DNA of 64,000 nucleotides from JADKHC01 sp047600805 (GTDB lineage Bacteria; Verrucomicrobiota; Verrucomicrobiia; Opitutales; Opitutaceae), in NCBI GenBank assembly GCA_047600805.1, contig JASGKG010000001.1:2418001-2482000 (forward strand). Direction: 5' to 3'. Made by a program: the position numbers and the translations under genes. Shown here piece after piece: positions 52,651 through 60,714 of the stretch. Numbering within the stretch: the first letter of the stretch is position 1; every line of letters starts with the position of its first letter. Below the pieces are notes generated by a model. The model had not been told where the DNA came from. It did no database searches and was given only the letters and a program-made list of their open reading frames with translations.

Positions 52651-53103
52651 ATGCCGACGCATTTTAAAGGATCGGCCGAGGAAACTGCGGCCCTGGACGC
52701 TTACATCAAGCTGATGCGGGCCAGCGATTCTGTGACGTCGCACGTGCATGAAATTTTGCCCGAAAATCTCACCGTGACGCAGTTCGCCGTGCTCGAAACG
52801 CTCCATCACCTCGGGCCGCTCTGCCAGAAACAGCTAGCGACAAAACTTCTAAAAAGCACCGGCAACCTTACACTCGTCATCGCCAACCTCGAGAAAGCAG
52901 GTTTCGTAAAGCGAGAACGCCAAGCCGAAGATCTTCGCTACATCACCGTCAGTTTGGCTCCACGAGGACGCGCGTTGATTTCCAAATTGTTTCCGCAAGT
53001 GGCCGAGCGCATCGCGAAAGAGTTCTCCGTCCTTTCGAGAGCAGAGAAGGACGAACTATGCCGGCTGACAAAAAAACTCGGCTTGCAACAAGTCCCTTCG
53101 TAG
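52651..53103 (+). CDS. MarR-family transcriptional regulator
   Basis: A 150-residue winged-helix regulator. The DNA-binding part is LTVTQFAVLETLHHLGPLCQ, KQLATKLLKSTGNLTLVIAN, then LEKAGFVKRERQAEDLRYIT, which has the MarR wing with the DxR-type motif (EDLRY). Helical dimer segments surround it. No co-transcribed target is obvious, and the ligand is unknown. A GYF-like gene follows ten bases later. Confidence 0.9.
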   Translation: MPTHFKGSAEETAALDAYIKLMRASDSVTSHVHEILPENLTVTQFAVLETLHHLGPLCQKQLATKLLKSTGNLTLVIANLEKAGFVKRERQAEDLRYITVSLAPRGRALISKLFPQVAERIAKEFSVLSRAEKDELCRLTKKLGLQQVPS

Positions 53104-53113
53104 CCTGCCGCGC

Positions 53114-53608
53114 ATGCCCCGATATCTGCTCAAAGTCGGCGACAACGTCACAGGTCCGCACAGCGAAGCCGCGCTCCAAGAGATGGCATCGGTCCGCGTA
53201 TTTGACGAGGAAGCTCTCTTGGCTCCGGAAGCCACCGAAGACTGGAGGGCCGTGGGAGAGCTTCCAGAGCTGTGCGCAAAGTTTTTCCCACCTCGTAAAA
53301 CGATCTCTCTAAAAGCCAAAGCGATCGAAACCGTAAATCAGGCAAACGACGAACCAGTTTCCGTAGACCAAATCTTGAAAGAGAACCTCGCGGCCGAGGC
53401 GAACTTGCCGCGCAAGCCCTTCCGTCGCATCCCCAACCGCCGTCGGCGCGACTTCCTCGCGGCAATCATCATCGTCGACGGCGCGCTGGGCGCCGCGTGG
53501 TACTACTTACCGCGGTCGCAGGAAATTCAAGTGGCGTTGATATCCGCCGCGGCGCTGCTGACGCTCGGACTTTATTGGTTGTTCTACCAGATCATGGATC
53601 GCTACTGA
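53114..53608 (+). CDS. GYF_2-domain membrane protein
   Basis: A 164-residue protein. Residues 1-50 look like a GYF_2 domain (YLLKVGDNVTGPHSEAALQE and EDWRAVGELPEL), a small fold thought to bind Pro-rich peptides. Two membrane segments follow (about 114-131 DFLAAIIIVDGALGAAWYYL and about 138-159). The middle is charged and Pro-rich. Function unknown. It begins ten bases after the MarR stop and ends 15 bases before the hydrolase. Confidence 0.7.
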   Translation: MPRYLLKVGDNVTGPHSEAALQEMASVRVFDEEALLAPEATEDWRAVGELPELCAKFFPPRKTISLKAKAIETVNQANDEPVSVDQILKENLAAEANLPRKPFRRIPNRRRRDFLAAIIIVDGALGAAWYYLPRSQEIQVALISAAALLTLGLYWLFYQIMDRY

Positions 53609-53623
53609 TCCGTTTTGATTGCG

Positions 53624-54307
53624 ATGCGTCTCACTTGGTTCGGCCATTCTTGTTTTCTGCTCGAGACGGGTTCCCACCGGCTGCTTTTCGATCCTTGGCT
53701 GGAGCAAAATCCGCGTTCGCCTATCCGTGCGAACGACGTGAGTTGCGACTTTATACTCTGCAGTCATGCGCACGAAGACCACATTGGCGACGCCCTCAAC
53801 ATTTCAAAACGCACCGGCGCGCCGATCGTCGCTGCGTACGAGCTGGCTGAATATTTCGCAGCGAACGGCGCAAAGACCTTCGACCCGATGCAGGGCGGGA
53901 GCATTCAGCTTCCCTTTGGCCGCGTAAAACTCACGCCCGCGCTTCACAGCTCCGCACTAGAACTGGGCGACGGCAGAAATCTTCCGTTGGGCGAACCGGT
54001 CGGCATCGTCGTTACCGCGAACGGTCGGAGTATTTACCACGCCGGAGACACCGCGTTATTTTCTGACATGCGATTGATCGGCCGGGTGGGTTTGGACTTG
54101 GCCTTACTTCCGATCGGCGACTGGTACACGATGGGAATCGACGACGCGGTGGACGCACTCGATTTGCTGACGCCTCAGCTCGCGGTTCCGATGCATTACA
54201 ACACTCACGAAAAAATCACCGTAGATGCCCAAGAATTCGTGCAGAAAGCCGGCCAGCGCGGTCACGTTGTGAAAATCTTGAGCCCAGGCGAAACGTTGGA
54301 GTTCTGA
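53624..54307 (+). CDS. Metal-dependent hydrolase, beta-lactamase fold (UPF0173/UlaG-like)
   Basis: A 227-residue zinc-dependent hydrolase. The motifs LTWFGHSCFLLETG at the N-terminus and CSHAHEDHIGDAL (HxHxDH) near residue 50, then ALHSS, IYHAGDTALFSDM and VPMHYNTHEKI, match the UPF0173 family of metallo-beta-lactamase fold. The substrate is not known. The ATG at 53624 is used; a TTG at 53615 would add three residues. Probably cotranscribed with the MarR and GYF genes. Confidence 0.9.
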   Translation: MRLTWFGHSCFLLETGSHRLLFDPWLEQNPRSPIRANDVSCDFILCSHAHEDHIGDALNISKRTGAPIVAAYELAEYFAANGAKTFDPMQGGSIQLPFGRVKLTPALHSSALELGDGRNLPLGEPVGIVVTANGRSIYHAGDTALFSDMRLIGRVGLDLALLPIGDWYTMGIDDAVDALDLLTPQLAVPMHYNTHEKITVDAQEFVQKAGQRGHVVKILSPGETLEF

Positions 54308-54418
54308 AGCGGGCGGACACGTCCTCCTTGACCGGGAAAACGCTGCGAATTTGCCCTGATAACTCTCTAAATCTCTCGCTTGCGCACCGGCCATTGCGCG
54401 ATCAGGGTTTTTGCGGAC

Positions 54419-56449
54419 ATGGCTTTTCCAAAACCGCCCGCCATCCTCGACCAACACGACCTGCGAACCGCCGAGCTCGATCAAAATTCGGCTGACGCGC
54501 TTCTTCGCATTTATGCGTGGATGCAGCTGGCTCGCACAACAGACAACCGCATCCTCGAGCTGTTTCGCCAGGGGCTCATCAAAGGCACCGTCACCGGCGG
54601 CCAAGGCAACGAGGGCCTGACGATTCCTCTCGCATTGCTCGCGGACAAATCGGTCGACGTCGTTTCTTTTACGCACCGCGATCTGGGCGGGCATCTGATT
54701 TGGAGCGGACATCTTTGCGAGCACCTCAACCAATATTTCGCCAACGCCGCGAGTCCGACCAAAGCACGCGAGGGCAACATTCATCACGGTGACCCCGCAC
54801 GGCACTCGTTGCCGATGATCAGCCATCTCGGCTCGATGTTGTCCAACGTCGCGGGATGCACCGATTCCCAACGCCGACTCGGGCGCGCCGCCGTGGGTTT
54901 CGCCATTTTCGGCGACGGCGGTTCGAGCACAGGCGACGTTCACGAGTCGCTTAACCTCGCGTCACTGCTCAATCTCCCGGTCGTCTTCGTGATTGAAAAC
55001 AACCGTTTTGCTTACTCGACGCCGACCGCTGAGCAGTATGCAAACGTCGAGCTTTGGAAACGTGCCGCCGCTTACGGAATCGAGGGGTTCTCCATCGACG
55101 CCACCGACGTTCCAGCCGCCGCAAAAGCTCTCGCGAGCGCCATCGACAAAGTCCGTTCGACGTCGCGGCCCATTCTGGTCGAAGCACACGTACTTCGTAT
55201 GCGCGGCCACGCCGCCTACGACACCTGCGATTATCTACAACCGGGAGAACTCGACGCCATTCAAGCGCGCGATCCGCTGCCGCCGTTTCGCGCAAAGCTC
55301 GTCGCTGCCGGTCATGGGAAAACCGTCGACGCACTGGATGCCGAGCTTTCCGCCTTCATAGAAGCTTGCATTAAAATCTCGCTCGCAACGGCCCGCCCCT
55401 CCCCTGTTGGCATGGAGCTCGACGTCTACGCTCCACCCGCAGCGCCCATCGCCTGGAAGCCTACTCCGGCGGTTGCCGAACCACTCAACGGAGCTCAAGC
55501 GCTCAACCTCGCGCTGCGAAAAATCCTTTCTGAACGCCCCGAGTCGCTTCTACTGGGCCAAGACATCGCGACGTATGGCGGCGCGTTTAAGGTCACTGAC
55601 GGTCTCTACAAAGACTTCGGTCGTCAGCGCGTTTTCAACACGCCGCTCGCGGAGAGCGCCTGCACGGGTTACGCGATTGGCCTCGCCGTGAATGGCCATC
55701 GCCCGATCGAAGAATTTCAATTCGCGGATTTCTCGACCGAGGCCGTCACGCAGATCACCCAAAACGCGGCAACGTACCACTTCCGCGCCGGCGCTGCGGT
55801 GCCGCTCGTTCTTCGCCTGCCCTGCGGCGGTGGCCTAACCTTTGGTTCGTTCCATTCGCAGGAGCTGGAATCGTTCTTCCTCTCCATGCCGGGCCTCAAG
55901 GGGCTTTATCCGAGCACGCCGCAAGATGCGTTCAACGCCCTGCTCGCCGCGTACGAAGACAACAACCCCGTGCTGCTCTTCGAACACAAAGCGCTTTACC
56001 GGCGAGGCAAGCAACCGGTCGTCTGGGACCCGAACTACCGGAACGTCTGGCAACCGCGCCACGTGCGCGCCGGCGATTTCGCCACGGTGGTCACTTACGG
56101 TGAAATGGTCCATCTCGCCGAAGAAGCGTGCGAGTATTTGACGAGCGAATACGAAAGAACGTTCGACCTTTTCGATCTGCGTTGTCTGGCGCCGCTTCAG
56201 CTCGACGCGATCCGCGCCTCCGTCGCACGCACGCATCGCCTTATCGTGCTGCACGAGGGCCGGCGCACACACGGCTTCGGCGCCGAGCTCGTTTCGCAGA
56301 TTTGCGAGGAATTATTCTTCTCGCTCGAAGCCGCCCCCCTCCGGATTGCCTCGATGGATTTGCCGGTTCCGTTCGCACCGGAATTGGAACACGCGTTCCG
56401 GCCAACGCGTGACAGCGTCATCGAAAAAATTGCCGCTTGGATGGGCTGA
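54419..56449 (+). CDS. Fused alpha-beta E1 2-oxoacid dehydrogenase component
   Basis: Thiamine-diphosphate dehydrogenase (pyruvate/branched-chain E1) with alpha and beta subunits in one 676-residue chain. The alpha part (1 to about 335) has LELFRQGLIKGTVTGGQGNE, FTHRDLGGHL, the ThDP motif IFGDGGSSTGDVHESLNLAS and VIENNRFAYSTP. The beta part (about 345-676) has GQDIATYGGAFKVTDGLYKD, VFNTPLAESACTGYAIGLAV and GGGLTFGSFHSQ. There is no frame break at the join. E2 and E3 genes are not adjacent, though a lpd is in the window. Substrate (pyruvate or branched-chain ketoacid) is not settled. kdsC follows after five bases. Confidence 0.9.
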   Translation: MAFPKPPAILDQHDLRTAELDQNSADALLRIYAWMQLARTTDNRILELFRQGLIKGTVTGGQGNEGLTIPLALLADKSVDVVSFTHRDLGGHLIWSGHLCEHLNQYFANAASPTKAREGNIHHGDPARHSLPMISHLGSMLSNVAGCTDSQRRLGRAAVGFAIFGDGGSSTGDVHESLNLASLLNLPVVFVIENNRFAYSTPTAEQYANVELWKRAAAYGIEGFSIDATDVPAAAKALASAIDKVRSTSRPILVEAHVLRMRGHAAYDTCDYLQPGELDAIQARDPLPPFRAKLVAAGHGKTVDALDAELSAFIEACIKISLATARPSPVGMELDVYAPPAAPIAWKPTPAVAEPLNGAQALNLALRKILSERPESLLLGQDIATYGGAFKVTDGLYKDFGRQRVFNTPLAESACTGYAIGLAVNGHRPIEEFQFADFSTEAVTQITQNAATYHFRAGAAVPLVLRLPCGGGLTFGSFHSQELESFFLSMPGLKGLYPSTPQDAFNALLAAYEDNNPVLLFEHKALYRRGKQPVVWDPNYRNVWQPRHVRAGDFATVVTYGEMVHLAEEACEYLTSEYERTFDLFDLRCLAPLQLDAIRASVARTHRLIVLHEGRRTHGFGAELVSQICEELFFSLEAAPLRIASMDLPVPFAPELEHAFRPTRDSVIEKIAAWMG

Positions 56450-56454
56450 TCGCC

Positions 56455-56973
56455 ATGCAACTAAAACCGGCACCGACCCAAGCCGAATGGGCCAAGATCG
56501 AGCTGCTCGCCATGGATGTCGATGGCGTCCTCACCGACGGTCGCGTGACCATTTCGTCCGACGGCACGGAGTCGAAGCAATTCTCGATATTGGACGGTTT
56601 CGGTTTGGTCCGCCTCGCCCGCGCGGGCGTTCATGTTGCCTGGATTTCCGGCCGCGCGTCCGGCGCGACCACGTCCCGAGCCAATGAACTGAAGATCGCC
56701 CACGTCGTTCAAGGCCGCGTCGACAAAGGAAAGGCGCTGCAGGAGCTCGCCACCGAGCTCGGCTTGCGGGCCGAGCAGTGCGCCTTCATTGGCGACGACA
56801 CCATCGATATTTCTGCGATCGAATGGGCCGGCATCGGCATCGCCGTGCCCAACGGCATGCCCAACGTCCAGGCGGCCGCACGCCACGTCACCAATCGCCA
56901 CGGTGGTTTCGGCGCTGTTCGCGAAGTGTGCGAACAAATCGCCGCCGCCAAGGGTCTGACGTTTGCGCCATGA
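56455..56973 (+). CDS. kdsC: 3-deoxy-D-manno-octulosonate 8-phosphate phosphatase
   Basis: HAD phosphatase of the Kdo pathway, producing Kdo for lipid A. The 172-residue product has LLAMDVDGVLTDGRVTISSD (Asp21, Asp23), FGLVRLARAGVHVAWISGRA (motif II), KGKALQELATELGL (motif III Lys) and FIGDDTIDISAIEWAGIGIA (motif IV), all KdsC. The ATG at 56455 is five bases after the E1 stop. The stop overlaps the next start as ATGA. Confidence 0.95.
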   Translation: MQLKPAPTQAEWAKIELLAMDVDGVLTDGRVTISSDGTESKQFSILDGFGLVRLARAGVHVAWISGRASGATTSRANELKIAHVVQGRVDKGKALQELATELGLRAEQCAFIGDDTIDISAIEWAGIGIAVPNGMPNVQAAARHVTNRHGGFGAVREVCEQIAAAKGLTFAP

Positions 56974-57428
56974 AGCTTCGTTTCGCCATCGTCGTCCTCG
57001 CCGTTCTGGTTCCTTGCTGGAGCTACGCTCAGCCTGGCAACATTCAGGCGAACGCCCCGATCACCAATTTCAAACTCCCCGTCTTCAACGACGAAGGCAA
57101 TCGCACCAGCTTGTTACGCGGCACCGAGGGTCGAATCATCGACGAACACCACATCGACCTCTACGGCATGCAATACACGCTTTTCGAGGAAGACGGTTCC
57201 AACAGGGTCAACACAACCCTCGTCGCACCTTCCGCGAGTTTTTTCCCCAACGGCAAGCGTTACAAGGTCCAGGGCTCCGAAGGTGTTCGTATCGTCCGCG
57301 ACGATCTCGACGTCGCCGGCACAAACTGGGTCTACGAGCAGGATGAAAAGAAAAATCGCCAGATGGCCCTCGAAGGAAACGTCCGCGTCGTCTTCCGAAC
57401 TCTCAACCTCGGCAACATTTTAAAATGA
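56970..57428 (+). CDS. lptC: LptC-like LPS export protein
   Basis: A 152-residue periplasmic protein with an N-terminal signal/anchor (MKLRFAIVVLAVLVPCWSYA) and beta-rich remainder (NFKLPVFNDEGNRTSLLRGT, HIDLYGMQYTLF, MALEGNVRVVF). Such short jellyroll proteins between kdsC and lptA are LptC, the bridge from LptBFG to LptA. Sequence likeness is limited, so the name rests mainly on position and the OstA-like pattern. The ATG at 56970 overlaps the kdsC stop and the stop overlaps the lptA start. Confidence 0.75.
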   Translation: MKLRFAIVVLAVLVPCWSYAQPGNIQANAPITNFKLPVFNDEGNRTSLLRGTEGRIIDEHHIDLYGMQYTLFEEDGSNRVNTTLVAPSASFFPNGKRYKVQGSEGVRIVRDDLDVAGTNWVYEQDEKKNRQMALEGNVRVVFRTLNLGNILK

Positions 57429-58066
57429 ACTCTCCGCGTTTTCGTTTCACGGCCCTGCTTCTCCTCGGCGTCTTGGGTGTATTCTCGGCTCGAGCGCAGG
57501 ACGCAGCGGCCCCTGTCGTTCCAACCGAAATCACCGGACAGAAACTCGAGATGTGGAGCAACGCCACTGGCACCGAAGAGCGCGCCATCTTCACTGGCAA
57601 CGTCACCGTCACAGGCACGGACATGAAGCTCACGTGCGATCGTCTTGAAATCCTTGCAGAGCGTCTGGGCGACAAGGCCGCCACCATCGGTACGTTCGAG
57701 AAATTCAAATCGCTCATCGCCGTCGGCAAGGTGCGGATCGTGCAAGGCGACCGCGAAGCCAACTGCGGACGCGCCGAGGTTTATCCCCGCGAGGATAAAA
57801 TCGTCCTTTACGAAAAACCAGTCGTCATCGACCACTCCGGCCCATGGACCTACACCGGCGACTATCTGGAAATGTTCCGCGGCCAGCGCAGAGTCATCGG
57901 CGCGAACTACAAAATGACCGGCCCGCCGATGAAAAATCTTTCCTACGACAAAGATTCGCCGCCTCCAAGCCTGCCAGTACCCACGGTCACGCCGGCTCCC
58001 GCCGCCCCGCAGCAAAACACGGCACCCAAACCCGCTGGCACGCCCCAAAACACAAACAACAAATGA
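57425..58066 (+). CDS. lptA: LptA/OstA-like LPS transport periplasmic protein
   Basis: A 213-residue periplasmic protein with a cleavable signal peptide ending ARAQ and a jellyroll OstA domain. It has VPTEITGQKLEMWSN, AIFTGNVTVTGTDMKLTCDR and VGKVRIVQGDREANCGRAEV, then a Pro/Ala-rich tail. LptA forms the LPS bridge across the periplasm. Its ATG overlaps the lptC stop and its stop overlaps the lptB ATG (ATGA), so translation is coupled through the four genes. Confidence 0.88.
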   Translation: MNSPRFRFTALLLLGVLGVFSARAQDAAAPVVPTEITGQKLEMWSNATGTEERAIFTGNVTVTGTDMKLTCDRLEILAERLGDKAATIGTFEKFKSLIAVGKVRIVQGDREANCGRAEVYPREDKIVLYEKPVVIDHSGPWTYTGDYLEMFRGQRRVIGANYKMTGPPMKNLSYDKDSPPPSLPVPTVTPAPAAPQQNTAPKPAGTPQNTNNK

Positions 58067-58840
58067 GCGATCGCCGCGCACCTGCTCCCGAGCCCGCCAC
58101 CAACCCGCCGCTCCGCACCGCGGAGATCCGAACCGCTGGCTTGGTAAAAACCTACGGCCAGCGCAATGTCGTGAACGGCGTCGATGTCCGTGTGCGCGCA
58201 GGCGAGATCGTCGGCCTGCTCGGCCCCAACGGCGCCGGGAAAACCACCACGTTTTACATGGTCGTCGGGCTCGTCCCGGCCACCAAGGGCAAGGTCTTCA
58301 TTGACGAACAGGACGCCACCAGCCTCCGCATGCACGAGCGCGCCCGGCTCGGCGTGGGTTATTTGCCGCAGGAGCCGTCCACGTTTCGCAAGCTCACGGT
58401 TTCGGAAAACATTTTGGCCATCGTCGAGACGCTCAACATTCCGCGTCGCGAACGCCAAGCGCGTGTACAGCGACACCTCGAAGAGCTCAACCTCACTCAC
58501 GTCGCCACGCAAAAAGCCTACACGCTTTCCGGCGGCGAGCGTCGGCGTTCTGGAAATCGCCCGCGCCCTCGTCACCAACCCTAAGTTTCTCCTCCTCGAC
58601 GAGCCGTTTGCGGGTGTTGACCCGATCTCGGTCGCCGATGTGCAGAAGATGGTTCTCACGCTAAAGGAACGCGGGATCGGCATTCTGATCACCGACCACC
58701 AGGTGCGCGAAACCCTCAAGATCGTCGATCGCGCCTACATTATCCACAAGGGCAAGGTGCTGACCGAAGGCACCAGCGAGTTTCTCATCAACGACCCGCA
58801 GGCGCGGAAATATTACCTCGGCGAAGATTTCGACATCTAA
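58063..58840 (+). pseudogene. lptB: LPS export ABC ATPase LptB, apparently frameshifted
   Basis: ATP-binding subunit that powers LPS extraction. From the ATG at 58063 the first frame has GLVKTYGQRNVVNGV, Walker A LLGPNGAGKTTTFYM (about 51-65), VGYLPQEPSTFRKL and the signature LSGGERRR, then runs into a stop near 58584. The rest continues in another frame: LEIARALVTNPKFLLLDEPF, LITDHQVRETLKIVD and a typical YYLGEDFDI end at 58840. Removing one T from 58548-58550 restores RRRLEIARAL. Because LptB is normally essential and its neighbours are intact, a sequence error is more likely than true loss. Without the break the product would be about 258 residues, normal for LptB. Confidence 0.88.
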
Positions 58841-58905
58841 GCGGCTGGTGCGCTCTTGCCTTCCAGGGCAAGCTCCAGCGATCATCCGCGCCAACCTGTC
58901 ACCCC

Positions 58906-59910
58906 ATGCCAAAAGCCATCCAGGGCATCACCGTCTCCCACTTTTTTGAGTCCTATCGTGAAAAGCTGAAAATGGAGCTCGTCACAGGGAACAGCGGCAT
59001 GCACCGCCTCATTCGCGAGGGCAGCATCAACCGCCCGTCCCTGGCTCTCACGGGTTTTTTTAAATACTTCGCGAACAAACGCATTCAGGTTCTCGGCGCC
59101 GCCGAGATGACTTACTTCAAGATGCTTCCCTCTCCGAAGCAGGTTGAAATCATGAACGAGATGGCGGACCGCCAAGTCCCCTGCCTCGTGCTCACGCGTA
59201 ATTTCAACCCCACGCCGTCGATGCTCGCCGTCGCGCAGGAGCGCAATCTTCCGGTCTTTCGCACGCCGATGATCACGATGAATTACGTGAATCTCGCGAC
59301 GCTGTGCATCGATAACGAATTCGCTCCCTCAACCACCGAACATGCCACCATGCTCGACATCCGCGGCATCGGCACGATCCTTCGCGGCTCCAGTGGCGTA
59401 GGCAAAAGCGAATGCGCTCTCGCTCTGATCGAACGCGGTCACTCGCTGGTCGCCGACGACCTCACCGTCATCAAGCTGCTCGACGAACGCGAACTCATCG
59501 CCAGCTCCAGACCGCTCAACCGCGGTTACATGGAATGCCGCGGCATCGGCATCATTAACATTTCGGAGATGTTCGGCGTGAAAAGCATCCGCGTCGACAA
59601 GCGCATCGATCTCGTCATCTCGCTGTTCGAATGGACGCCCGACGCGATTGAGGAACGCACCGGCCTGGAGGAAAACTATTACGAGATCCTCGGCCTGAAA
59701 ATTCCACACATCATCCTCTACGTTCGCCCCGGACGCGACATGGCCCGTTTGGTTGAAGTCGCCGCGCTCACGCAGGCTTTGAAAAAGACCGGCCACGATC
59801 CCGCCAAAGATTTCAACGACCGCTTGATCGAATTCATGGCACAGCAATCGAGCGTGCCGGAAAAAATCATTCGCCTGGACACCACCAACTCCGAGGAACG
59901 TGAGCGCTAA
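58906..59910 (+). CDS. hprK: HPr kinase/phosphorylase
   Basis: Bifunctional enzyme acting on Ser of HPr, common in Firmicutes and present in some Gram-negative lineages. The 334-residue product has an N-terminal domain (about 1-130), the P-loop ILRGSSGVGKSECALALIER (GSSGVGKS near 162-169), VADDLTVIKLLDE, and YMECRGIGIINISEMFGV (the HPrK signature), then DLVISLFEWTPDAIEERTG. Length is slightly above the Firmicutes form. It lies between lptB and rph; in Gram-negatives it is often linked to carbon or nitrogen PTS and to rpoN, neither of which is in the window. The gap from lptB is 65 bp. Confidence 0.95.
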   Translation: MPKAIQGITVSHFFESYREKLKMELVTGNSGMHRLIREGSINRPSLALTGFFKYFANKRIQVLGAAEMTYFKMLPSPKQVEIMNEMADRQVPCLVLTRNFNPTPSMLAVAQERNLPVFRTPMITMNYVNLATLCIDNEFAPSTTEHATMLDIRGIGTILRGSSGVGKSECALALIERGHSLVADDLTVIKLLDERELIASSRPLNRGYMECRGIGIINISEMFGVKSIRVDKRIDLVISLFEWTPDAIEERTGLEENYYEILGLKIPHIILYVRPGRDMARLVEVAALTQALKKTGHDPAKDFNDRLIEFMAQQSSVPEKIIRLDTTNSEERER

Positions 59911-59958
59911 TCCCTTCAAGACGCCTTCCACTCACCTCTCTCTTCAACTTTCCCTTTC

Positions 59959-60714
59959 ATGAGTACCCGCTCCGACGGCCGCCGTCCCGACCAACTTCGC
60001 CCGATCACACTCGAGGCCAACTTCGCGCCCTACGCGACCGGTTCCGTCCTGATCGGCTTCGGCAATACGCGCGTCATCTGCGCCGCCACCATCGAACCAA
60101 AAGTTCCGACCTGGATGCGTCAGCAGGGCGTCAAGGGCGGCTGGCTGACCGCGGAGTATTCAATGCTCCCCTACAGCACGCTGGACCGGAAACAACGCGA
60201 TATCTCCAAAGGCAAGCTCGACGGACGCACCGTCGAGATCCAGCGCCTGATCGGCCGCGCCCTTCGCGCCGTGCTCGATTTGAACAAGCTCGGTGAAAAC
60301 ACGCTCTGGGTCGACTGCGACGTTCTTCAAGCCGACGGCGGCACGCGCACGGCATCGATCACCGGCGCTTATCTCGCCACGCGGCTGGCGATTCAAAAGC
60401 TCCTCGATGAAAAGAAAATCACCGAGAACCCGCTCGTCGATTCCGTCGCCGCTGTCAGCGTCGGGCTCGTTGGCGGTAAGGAGCTGTTGGACCTCGCTTA
60501 CGTCGAAGACAAAGACGCCGAAGTCGACGCCAACGTCGTGATGACCGGCAAAGGCAATTTCGTCGAAGTCCAAAGTTCCGGCGAAGAAGCCACTTTCACG
60601 CACGATCAGCTGCAAAGCCTGATCGCGCTCGCGCAAAAAGGGTTGAAAGAACTTTCGACGTATCAAACGGCGTTCCTCACCAAGCATCTGCTCGGCTCGC
60701 TCAAGCTAGGCTGA
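59959..60714 (+). CDS. rph: Ribonuclease PH
   Basis: Phosphorolytic 3'-5' exoribonuclease trimming tRNA precursors. The 251-residue product has RSDGRRPDQLRPITLEANFA, GSVLIGFGNTRVICAATIE, VKGGWLTAEYSMLPYSTLDR, EIQRLIGRALRAVLDLNKLG, WVDCDVLQADGGTRTASITG and a C-terminus LGSLKLG, all typical. Length is normal. The stop at 60714 is followed by the long repeat array. It is convergent with the urease genes. Confidence 0.96.
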   Translation: MSTRSDGRRPDQLRPITLEANFAPYATGSVLIGFGNTRVICAATIEPKVPTWMRQQGVKGGWLTAEYSMLPYSTLDRKQRDISKGKLDGRTVEIQRLIGRALRAVLDLNKLGENTLWVDCDVLQADGGTRTASITGAYLATRLAIQKLLDEKKITENPLVDSVAAVSVGLVGGKELLDLAYVEDKDAEVDANVVMTGKGNFVEVQSSGEEATFTHDQLQSLIALAQKGLKELSTYQTAFLTKHLLGSLKLG

